In this document: positions 1 through 6,688 of the stretch, piece by piece
How the letters are laid out: every line of letters starts with the position of its first letter
Numbering within the stretch: position 1 is the first letter of the stretch
Assembly: GCF_001590865.1 (NCBI RefSeq)
Contig: NZ_BBUY01000002.1
Location: 134,487 to 198,486, forward strand
Source: Streptomyces sp. NBRC 110611
Lineage (GTDB): Bacteria > Actinomycetota > Actinomycetes > Streptomycetales > Streptomycetaceae
DNA length: 64,000 nucleotides
Direction: 5' to 3'
Notes under the pieces: model-generated
What the model was told of the DNA's origin: nothing
The model's input: the letters and a program-made list of their open reading frames with translations, nothing else
The model's database searches: none
Program-made: the position numbers and the translations under genes

Positions 1-1026
1 GACGAACCGCTTGTTCTTCACCGCGGGGACGTCGGCGAGGGCGGGCTGCGAGAGCAGGAACTCCTTCTTCCGCTCGACGTTTCCGGCTCCGCCGTAATCG
101 TAGATCGCGATCACCTCCGGCTTACGGGCGACCACCTGCTCCCACGACACGTCACCGAAGACGCCGTCGAGGTCCGCGAACACGTTCCGCCCGCCGGCCA
201 GCCGGATGATCTCCGAGCCGAGGCCCTTGCCGCCCGCGGTGAACGCCGCCTTGTCACCGCTGTCGTACACGAACACCGGCACGGCGGGTGCGCCCTTGAC
301 CGCCTCGGTGGTCCGGCCGACCCGCGCCCGGAGGTCGCCGACCAGCTTCCCGGCCCGCTCCGGCACACCGAAGATCGCGCCGATGGTCCGGATCTCGTCG
401 TAGTTGTCCGCCACGGACACCTGCTTCTTCTTCCCGCAGTACTCGCGGTTGAGGTAGGTGTCGATGCCCGCGTCGGCGAACGCCTTGCGGGAACGCCCCG
501 CCTTCTCGGCGAACGCGCTGCCGTAGCCCCCGTAGACGAAGTCCGGCTCGGCGTTCAGAACCGTCTCGAAGGACGGTTCCTTCTTCGCGAGCTCCGGTAC
601 GGCCTCGAAGTCCTTCTTGAGTTCGGGCAGAACGCCCGAGTCGGGGTAGGCGGTGCCCACCATCCGGTCCTTGAGCCCGAGGGCCAGCAGCAGCTCGGCG
701 GGGTGCTGGTGGATGGTGACCACCCGTGCCGGGGGTTTGCGGTACGTCGTGCGCGTACCGCAGTTGTCGACCGTGACCGGAAAGCCCTTCGCCGAAGAGG
801 CCGCGGGCTTGGCGTCGCCGGCGTCGCCCTTCGTCGTGCCGCAGCCGGCCAGCAGCGTCGCCGACAGGACGACGGCCAGGGCCGCGGCCCGCCGGGCCGG
901 CGCCGCGGTCCGCCGGGCCGGCGCCGCGGTCCGCCGGGCCGGCGCCGCGGTCCGCCCGGAGCGCCGACGCGGAGCGGAGGGGAAAGAAGGGGGAGAGAAA
1001 AGGGGACGGGGCGTGCCGTCGTACAC
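1..1026 (-). CDS. ABC transporter substrate-binding lipoprotein, likely corrinoid uptake (partial, C-terminus off window)
   Basis: A class III (BtuF/FhuD-type) periplasmic-binding protein that would capture a corrinoid or metal chelate at the outer face of the membrane for an ABC importer. The GTG at 1026 has an AGGAGG site six bases upstream. The signal peptide ends in a lipobox (LLAGC), so it is a lipoprotein. The body shows the family pattern: ARVVTIHQHPAELLLALGL, then a tyrosine-rich region and PEVIAIYDYGG. The reading frame runs off the left edge after about 342 codons, so only the extreme C-terminus is missing. A cobalamin riboswitch precedes it, which favours corrinoid over siderophore uptake; without the rest of the operon this stays an inference. 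Its n-region is stretched by a seven-residue tandem repeat (TAAPARR). Confidence 0.85.
   Translation of the reverse strand, partial: MYDGTPRPLFSPPSFPSAPRRRSGRTAAPARRTAAPARRTAAPARRAAALAVVLSATLLAGCGTTKGDAGDAKPAASSAKGFPVTVDNCGTRTTYRKPPARVVTIHQHPAELLLALGLKDRMVGTAYPDSGVLPELKKDFEAVPELAKKEPSFETVLNAEPDFVYGGYGSAFAEKAGRSRKAFADAGIDTYLNREYCGKKKQVSVADNYDEIRTIGAIFGVPERAGKLVGDLRARVGRTTEAVKGAPAVPVFVYDSGDKAAFTAGGKGLGSEIIRLAGGRNVFADLDGVFGDVSWEQVVARKPEVIAIYDYGGAGNVERKKEFLLSQPALADVPAVKNKRFV
880..956. repeat. 21-bp tandem repeat inside the signal-peptide coding region
   Basis: Three-plus copies of a 21-bp unit (core CGCCGCGGTCCGCCGGGCC) lie head to tail at about 880-900 (diverged), 901-921, 922-942 and 943-956. 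The period is seven codons, so copy-number change keeps the frame. In protein the unit reads TAAPARR and lengthens the basic n-region of the lipoprotein signal peptide. Confidence 0.85.
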
Positions 1027-1061
1027 GTAAAGCCTCCTGGGGAGTCCGCGCTCCTCGGAAC

Positions 1062-1233
1062 GGGCCCGCGACAGGCCAGTGTTCTGACTCCCGGACCGAC
1101 GTCCCTCCTCGCCTTCCCGCGCCGCGCGCAGTGGCCTGCCGAAGGGTCGTACTCCCCGGTCACAGTGGCGGGACCGTGCCGGATTCGCACCGGCTTCCTG
1201 TCTCCCGTCGCGGTGATGACCAGGCGATAGTAC
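1062..1233 (-). promoter_or_regulatory. Cobalamin (adenosylcobalamin) riboswitch
   Basis: Read on the minus strand, the leader of the uptake lipoprotein contains the B12-box hallmarks: GCCGGTGCGAATCCGGC, then CGGTCCCGCCACTGTGA, and further on the AGTCAGAACACTGGCC element. A short GGAG/CTCC hairpin lies between the aptamer and the AGGAGG site, so translational control is likely. Ligand binding should lower expression of the transporter gene when B12 is plentiful. The motifs match the known cobalamin aptamer well; the exact boundaries are estimated. Confidence 0.93.
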
Positions 1234-1404
1234 GTTTCGCCGGGGAAGGGGGGAGAGGGCGGGTGGTGCCCTGCGCGGAGCGGCGGAGCGTCTGGGATGC
1301 TGTCTGCTGGCCCACGGCGGTGCAGCCCCGCCGCCACCACCCTCCGGCCGGATCCCGGACGGGTCCCGGACGGACCCCCATTGTGCAGAGAGAGGGAGTA
1401 CGCC

Positions 1405-2094
1405 ATGCCCACGGCGCCTGACGCACCCGCCGAGGCCGTCACGGCGGCCCTCGCGGACGTGGCGGCTCTCGGCGGGTTCTTCACCCTGCCCCCGGGCGGA
1501 CCGGAGGCGGGCTGGCACCCGGTCGACGACGCCTACGCTCTCGGCTTCACCGACCGGGTCGAGGCCATCACCGAGCGGTACCGCACCCGCGAACTGCGCA
1601 TCGGCGCCTCCATCGCCCAGCTCGGGCACGCCGCACGGCTGTGGTCCCCGCTGCTGGCCTGCACGCTCATCCACGGTGTCGTACCCGACCTGTCCGTACT
1701 GCACCGGGCGGACGACGGCCCCGCGCTGCGGCTGCCCGTTCCCGCCGGCTGGTACGCCGACCGGACCCCGCGCCTCGCCGAGGTGCTGTACGAGCAGGTG
1801 GTGCCCCGGCACCTGGCGGCGCTGGCCGCGGGGCTGCGGGTCAAGGTGGCTCCCCGCCTCCTGGACGGAAACGCCGCGTCCGCGCTCGTGGAGGCGGCCC
1901 GGGCGCTGCTGACCGCCCGCCCGGATCTGCGCGGCCCGCTCACCGAGCTCACCACCACCCTGCTCGCCACCGGCCGGCTGGCCGGCACCGGCCACCTCAC
2001 CGGTCCCGATCTGACGTTCCGTCGCCGCAGCTGCTGCCTGTTCTACCGCACCCCCGTGGGCTCCCCGTGCGGGGACTGCTCCCTGACCCGCTGA
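1405..2094 (+). CDS. FhuF-like (2Fe-2S) ferric-siderophore reductase
   Basis: A 229-residue cytoplasmic protein whose C-terminus carries the FhuF cysteine pattern C-C-x10-C-x2-C (CCLFYRTP...PCGDC), which in characterised members binds a 2Fe-2S cluster and reduces iron released from siderophores. The ATG at 1405 follows a purine-rich GAGAGAGGGAG. It is divergent from the riboswitch-controlled uptake gene, so the riboswitch cannot act on it. The ferric substrate cannot be read from sequence. A role in reducing imported corrinoid is possible from context but unproven. Confidence 0.8.
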   Translation: MPTAPDAPAEAVTAALADVAALGGFFTLPPGGPEAGWHPVDDAYALGFTDRVEAITERYRTRELRIGASIAQLGHAARLWSPLLACTLIHGVVPDLSVLHRADDGPALRLPVPAGWYADRTPRLAEVLYEQVVPRHLAALAAGLRVKVAPRLLDGNAASALVEAARALLTARPDLRGPLTELTTTLLATGRLAGTGHLTGPDLTFRRRSCCLFYRTPVGSPCGDCSLTR

Positions 2095-2210
2095 ACCCGG
2101 CGCCGCGCGCGATCACCTCCCCCGCGATCACGCCCGCCCGCGGGCGGCCAACCGAGCCCGCGCGACAAACCGTGTTGCCGTTCCAGGGACGGGCGCGATG
2201 GAATGGGGGG

Positions 2211-2810
2211 ATGGAGCACTCCCCCGCCATCGCCCAGGCCCTCGCCGACGTCGGCCCCCGCCTCAAGCGGCTGCGCACCGAGCGCGGCGTGACGCTGTCG
2301 GCGCTGTCCGAGGCCACCGGCATCTCCAAGAGCACCCTTTCCCGCCTGGAGTCCGGCCAGCGCCGCCCCAGCCTGGAACTCCTGCTCCCCATCGCCCAGG
2401 CCCACCAGGTCCCCCTGGACGAACTGGTCGGCGCCCCCGAAGTCGGCGATCCCCGGATCCGTCTCACTCCGAAGAAGGTGAACGGCAACACCGTCCTCGC
2501 ACTGACCCAGCACCCGGGCCCGCTGCAGCCGTACAAGACGGTCATCCCGGCGACGCGCCGCACACCCGAACCCTGCACCCACGAGGGCTACGAGTGGCTC
2601 TACGTCCTGGCCGGACGCCTGCGCCTGGTCCTGGCCGACCACGACCTGGTCCTGGGCCCGGGCGAGGTCGCGGAGTTCGACACCCGTCTGCCGCACTGGT
2701 TCGGCAGCACCGGCGACGGCCCCGTGGAGATCCTCAGCCTCTTCGGCCGCCAGGGCGAGCGCATGCACGTACGCGCCAAGCCCAGCCCCCGCGACAGGTC
2801 CACCGCCTGA
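2211..2810 (+). CDS. XRE-family transcriptional regulator with C-terminal cupin sensor domain
   Basis: 199 residues in two domains. An N-terminal helix-turn-helix (about 15-70: RLKRLRTERGVTLSALSEATGISKSTLSRLESG) is of the Cro/XRE type. A C-terminal cupin follows (about 115-185), with HEGYEWLYVLAGRLRLVL, GPGEVAEFDTRLPHW and a short beta-barrel ending. This layout is typical of small one-component regulators that sense a metabolite in the cupin. The ATG at 2211 follows a G-rich site (GAATGGGGGG). It is convergent with the glycosyltransferase gene, so its target is not obvious from position. Confidence 0.85.
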   Translation: MEHSPAIAQALADVGPRLKRLRTERGVTLSALSEATGISKSTLSRLESGQRRPSLELLLPIAQAHQVPLDELVGAPEVGDPRIRLTPKKVNGNTVLALTQHPGPLQPYKTVIPATRRTPEPCTHEGYEWLYVLAGRLRLVLADHDLVLGPGEVAEFDTRLPHWFGSTGDGPVEILSLFGRQGERMHVRAKPSPRDRSTA

Positions 2811-2843
2811 GGCCCCGGCTGTCCAACGGCCGTGGTCGGACGG

Positions 2844-4742
2844 TCAGTCGCCTCGCCGGGCGCAGTCGTGGAGGGTGAAGCTTCCGTTCGAGATCCGGCC
2901 ATAGGCTCTCGGGGGGACGGGAGCGCAGTTTCGCTTCACCCAGGCCGATGCCGGTGTGGGCGGGCGGCGTGAGGTGAGCAGGGCGTACCGCAGCCGGTGG
3001 GTGGCGACCAGGTCGCTGAGCTGTGGTGCGGTCGGATAGGGCGTCAGGCCGGTGAAGCCGCCCATGACCAGTATGGGCTGAGAGGTGGCGCGCAGCAGCG
3101 GCTCGGCGCCGTAGGCGGCCTGGGTGGCGAGCAGGTACGTCTCCCCGGAACGGTGTGCGGAAAGGTAGTTCAGCAGAGCGGCGTCCCGCACGGACGGACT
3201 GCTCAAGGGGTAGCACGGGAACGTGACCCGATGGTGGTGCCTGCCGCGGTAGTCGGGTCCGACCGGTCCGGCCAGCGGCGACATCGACGAGCCGGCGTAC
3301 CGCGGGTCCAGGCAGGAGACCGCCCAGACCGCCGGGGCGAGCAGGACGGACGCCAGGGAGGCGGCCAGGGCGCCGTGCACCGCCCGCCGCGTGGCACGTG
3401 GCCCGCGGGCGCACAGGCCGACCGTCCCGCACAGACCGAGCATCAGCACCACCGGCAGCAGCCAGGGCACGAAAGCGCGGTGCGGGAGGTGCAGGGCCAC
3501 CGCCCACAGCGATGTGAGGCCGAGGGCGAGGGGCAGCGCGGCTCGTCGCCGGGCACCGGCGCGGTACTCGGCCCACAGGAGGGCGACGCCGCCGCCGGTC
3601 AGCGCGGCGAGGGCCGGGGCCAGGACGGTGGTGTAGTAGCCGTGGTTGCCGTTGGAGTTGCTGAAGACCACGACGTGCACCGCCAGCCAGCCGCCCCAGA
3701 GCAGGAACCCCGTCCGCGGCCCGTCGGTGCGCGGCTGTCCGGCGCGCCACCACACGCCCAGCGCCAGAGCCAGCACGGCGAGCGGCAGGAGCCAGGCGAT
3801 CTGCGGGCCCACGTCCTGGTTGACCAGCATGGTCCAGCCGGTGTTGTCGGTGGTGCGGCTGGCGGCGGTGCCGGCGACGGCGCCCAGCGCGTTCGGGTCG
3901 TGGCCGAAGCGGCTCAGTCCGTTGTAGCCGAAGACCAGGGTGAACGGGTTGTTGTTGGTGGTCGCGTCGATGTAGGGGCGGTTCGCGGCGGGGGTGGCCC
4001 ATACCAGCAGCAGCCAGGAGCAGGAGACGGCGACGGCGGCGACCCCGGCGAGCAGCAACCGCCGGGCCCGCTGCCACCGGGAGCCGGGCGCCGCCATCTG
4101 GTACACCGCCGCGAAGACCGGCAGGACGAGCCACGCCTGGAGCATCTTGGCCTGGAAGGCCAGCCCCACCCACATCCCGCAGAGGAGCAGCGGCAGCAGT
4201 CGCCCGGTGGTGACGGCCTTCTGGAGCGCTCCCGCCGCGAGGACGAGCAGCAGGACGAGCAGGGTGTCGGGGATGGTGTGCCGGTCGAGCGCGACGGTGA
4301 CCGGGGTGAACGTGAGGACCAGCGCGGCGAGCAGTCCTGCCCATGGACCGGCCCAGGCACGGACGATACGGTGCAGCGCCCAGACCGCCAGTACGCCCTC
4401 CAGTACCTGGGGCAGCACCGCGGCCCAGTTGTACGGTCCGAAGAGCTTGAGGGAGAGGGCCTGCGGCCACAGGGCACCAGGGATCTTGTCCACGGTGACC
4501 GAGCCGCTCGGGTCGAGCCCGCCGAAGACGAAGGCGTGCCAGTCCGCCGCCATCGACCGCGCGGCCGCGCTGTAGTACGGGTGCACCCCGGCACGGTCGA
4601 TGCCCCAGGCGTAGAGCACCACGGCAGTAGCCAGGATCACCAGGAGGGCGGACAACTCCCGGCGGTCCATGCTCTGTTGGGAGAGTTTGACGGGACGTCG
4701 GCGGCGGTGGGCGGGGTCCCGGGCGAGGGCGGTCGTGGCCAT
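2844..4742 (-). CDS. GT39/ArnT-type membrane glycosyltransferase
   Basis: 632 residues with about a dozen hydrophobic segments. The first periplasmic loop after TM1 carries the family signature region (YAWGIDRAGVHPYYSAAARSM and SVTVDKIPGALWPQAL), as in actinobacterial dolichyl-phosphate-mannose-type or ArnT-like transferases that move a sugar from a polyprenyl carrier at the outer face. The large C-terminal soluble part (about 470-630) has a Rossmann-like end seen in these proteins. It is the last gene of the poly-gamma-glutamate operon, 84 bp after pgsC, so it may decorate or anchor an envelope polymer; that link is by context only. Acceptor unknown. Confidence 0.8.
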   Translation of the reverse strand: MATTALARDPAHRRRRPVKLSQQSMDRRELSALLVILATAVVLYAWGIDRAGVHPYYSAAARSMAADWHAFVFGGLDPSGSVTVDKIPGALWPQALSLKLFGPYNWAAVLPQVLEGVLAVWALHRIVRAWAGPWAGLLAALVLTFTPVTVALDRHTIPDTLLVLLLVLAAGALQKAVTTGRLLPLLLCGMWVGLAFQAKMLQAWLVLPVFAAVYQMAAPGSRWQRARRLLLAGVAAVAVSCSWLLLVWATPAANRPYIDATTNNNPFTLVFGYNGLSRFGHDPNALGAVAGTAASRTTDNTGWTMLVNQDVGPQIAWLLPLAVLALALGVWWRAGQPRTDGPRTGFLLWGGWLAVHVVVFSNSNGNHGYYTTVLAPALAALTGGGVALLWAEYRAGARRRAALPLALGLTSLWAVALHLPHRAFVPWLLPVVLMLGLCGTVGLCARGPRATRRAVHGALAASLASVLLAPAVWAVSCLDPRYAGSSMSPLAGPVGPDYRGRHHHRVTFPCYPLSSPSVRDAALLNYLSAHRSGETYLLATQAAYGAEPLLRATSQPILVMGGFTGLTPYPTAPQLSDLVATHRLRYALLTSRRPPTPASAWVKRNCAPVPPRAYGRISNGSFTLHDCARRGD

Positions 4743-4826
4743 GGGCGGGGGCCTCTCAGGGGACGTCGGGCTGGGGTGAGTTGGGCTGGGTGGGGTGAAG
4801 GGCGGGGCGGCACGGGCGCGGCGGGA

Positions 4827-5309
4827 TCAGCCGATGGGCAGAGCCCCCAGCAGCAGTCCGGCGACGAGCACGACGTACGTGCCGAGGGTCACTGCCGTGG
4901 TGGAGATCACGGTGGCGGCCAGCGGTTGGCGGACCAACTGGTAGGCGATGAGGCCGGGCACGATGAAGCCCAGGGTCTGGGCGGTGTAGAGGAGCGGGAA
5001 CTCGTGCTGGAGGGCGAGCAGCACCGTGGTCTGGAGCAGCACCGCGGACAGCACCACGGCGGCGAACAGCCGCTTCCCGTAGAGGATCACATGGCGCTGA
5101 AGGACCTTGGTCGCGACGAAGGTGAGCGCCGTGATGCCGATGACCATCGCGGCCCGGACCACATCGGTGACGAGGGTCAGCGCCAGCCAGCCGGGGGTGA
5201 TCATGCCGCCGGGAGAGAGATTGGTGGTCAGGTAGCAGACCAGCGAGAAGACCAGTCCGAGGGCTATCCCCAGCGCGATGGTCTGCGGAGTGACGTTGAC
5301 GGGGATCAC
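4827..5309 (-). CDS. pgsC: Poly-gamma-glutamate biosynthesis protein PgsC/CapC
   Basis: 160 residues, nearly all hydrophobic with about five membrane segments. The N-terminus (TIALGIALGLVFSLVCY) and the conserved SPGGMITPGWLAL loop match PgsC/CapC, the small membrane partner of the PgsB ligase. Together they form the minimal amide ligase that polymerises glutamate through its gamma-carboxylate at the membrane. The start GTG overlaps the pgsB stop (GTGA), indicating translational coupling. Length is close to the usual 149-160 residues. Confidence 0.9.
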   Translation of the reverse strand: MIPVNVTPQTIALGIALGLVFSLVCYLTTNLSPGGMITPGWLALTLVTDVVRAAMVIGITALTFVATKVLQRHVILYGKRLFAAVVLSAVLLQTTVLLALQHEFPLLYTAQTLGFIVPGLIAYQLVRQPLAATVISTTAVTLGTYVVLVAGLLLGALPIG

Positions 5310-6676
5310 AGTGGGTTCCTTGTCGGCGGGTACGGGGCGTCGGCAGGGGCGGCGGAGCTCAGACTCGGAGCCGGATTCGGACTCGGGCTCGGGCTCGACA
5401 GGTGCGGGCGGCGCCTGCGGCCGTTCAGCGGCCCCACCCAGCTGTACGGCTCCGGTTCGGGCGGGTGCGCGACTGCAACCGGCTCGTCGCCGTCGTCGGA
5501 GGGCAGCTTGCCGAGGTGCTCCAGGAACAGCTCACCCTGGCCGTGGATATTGCCGACGGCCACCAGCGAGGAGTCCGGGCCCAGTTCGGCGAGAATGGCG
5601 CGGGTCAGCTCCTGCCCGTCGCGCCGGTCGCCGCCCAGGTCCACCACCCGGCCCGATGCCCACTCCGAGGGGATGCCGTCGTGGGCGCTCCTGGTCGGGT
5701 GCCCGATGAGGAAGACCCGCTGCGGAGCCAGATCGGGGACGATCGCTCCCATCTGACCATTGCGTTCGACGCGGTCCGGGCGGCAGTTGATGACCACGTT
5801 CAGCGGGCGGCGGATCGCCCCGAGCTCCTCCAGCTGACGGACGTTCATCAGCGTCGACTCGGGGTCGTTGGCGGCGAAGACGTTGGCGAAGCGCAGCCGT
5901 TTGCCGTCGGGGGTGCGGTAGCGCTCGACGGAGAGCACGCCCGGGTCCGGCGGCGCGTCCCACATCCCGCGCAGTGCGGTGGCCCGGTCCACACCGAGCA
6001 GTCCGGCCACCGCCAGGGCGATGGCGACGTTCTCCTTGAAGGTGAACCAGCTGAACCCGCGCAGCTCCTCGTCCGTGACCGACTCCGGATCCACCACGAT
6101 CAGGCGGCACCTCCGTTTGGCCGCCTCCTCCTTGAGGAGGTGCAGCCGCTCCCGCTCGGCGGTGACACAGACCCCGCCGACCGGCATCGACCGGGACAGC
6201 GAGCGGGCCACATCGTCCAGGGTCGGCCCCATCTCGGCGAGATGGTCCTCGCGTACGTTGCACAGCACGCCGATGGTGGAGCGGATCAGCTTCTCCTGGT
6301 TGATCTCCTGGAGTGCGGGCATCACCGCCATGCACTCGATCACCAGCGCGTCCGGCCGGTAGGCGGCCGCGCGGCGGACGATACCGATCTGCTCGACGAC
6401 ATTGGCGATGCCCAGCTTCCGGTACACCGGCTCCTCGGTGGCATCCGGGTGGATGAACCGGGCGGCGGTGCCGGTGGTCTTGGCGACGGTGACCAGGCCG
6501 CCGCCGCGCAGCGCCCCCGCGCACAGCCGCGTGATCGAGCTCTTGCCGCGAATGCCGTTCACCAGCACCCGGGTGGGGATCTGCGCCAGCGCGGCGTAGT
6601 GGCGCCGCTGCTCCAGCACGCCGGCGACCACCAGCGCGGCGCAGCTCAACAGCAGCACAACGTAGAGGAAAAGCAC
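5306..6676 (-). CDS. pgsB: Poly-gamma-glutamate synthase PgsB/CapB (ATP-dependent ligase)
   Basis: 456 residues. An N-terminal membrane helix (LFLYVVLLLSCAALVVAGV) is followed by a Mur-ligase-type ATPase domain with the P-loop variant NGIRGKSSITRL at about 40-51. PgsB features that can be seen include KTTGTAARFI, VIECMAVMPALQEINQEKLI and CNVREDHLAEMG. The enzyme activates the gamma-carboxyl of the growing poly-glutamate chain. About 50 residues at the C-terminus are Ser/Pro-rich and look unstructured, an extension beyond the compact family core of about 390-400. The GTG at 6676 has GAAGGA eight bases upstream and starts 12 bp after the preceding gene. No pgsA (capA) gene for export is present in the window. 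Confidence 0.92.
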   Translation of the reverse strand: MLFLYVVLLLSCAALVVAGVLEQRRHYAALAQIPTRVLVNGIRGKSSITRLCAGALRGGGLVTVAKTTGTAARFIHPDATEEPVYRKLGIANVVEQIGIVRRAAAYRPDALVIECMAVMPALQEINQEKLIRSTIGVLCNVREDHLAEMGPTLDDVARSLSRSMPVGGVCVTAERERLHLLKEEAAKRRCRLIVVDPESVTDEELRGFSWFTFKENVAIALAVAGLLGVDRATALRGMWDAPPDPGVLSVERYRTPDGKRLRFANVFAANDPESTLMNVRQLEELGAIRRPLNVVINCRPDRVERNGQMGAIVPDLAPQRVFLIGHPTRSAHDGIPSEWASGRVVDLGGDRRDGQELTRAILAELGPDSSLVAVGNIHGQGELFLEHLGKLPSDDGDEPVAVAHPPEPEPYSWVGPLNGRRRRPHLSSPSPSPNPAPSLSSAAPADAPYPPTRNPL

Positions 6677-6688
6677 GTCAGTTGTCCT

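Noticed and set aside
1150..1200. tRNA-like T-loop in the riboswitch region
   Set aside because: The GTGCGAATCCGG sequence belongs to the B12 aptamer; no acceptor or anticodon stem is present.
555..1484. 309-codon minus-strand frame across the riboswitch
   Set aside because: Wrong frame of the uptake lipoprotein and reads through the cobalamin aptamer; the frame starting at 1026 gives the SBP sequence and lipobox.
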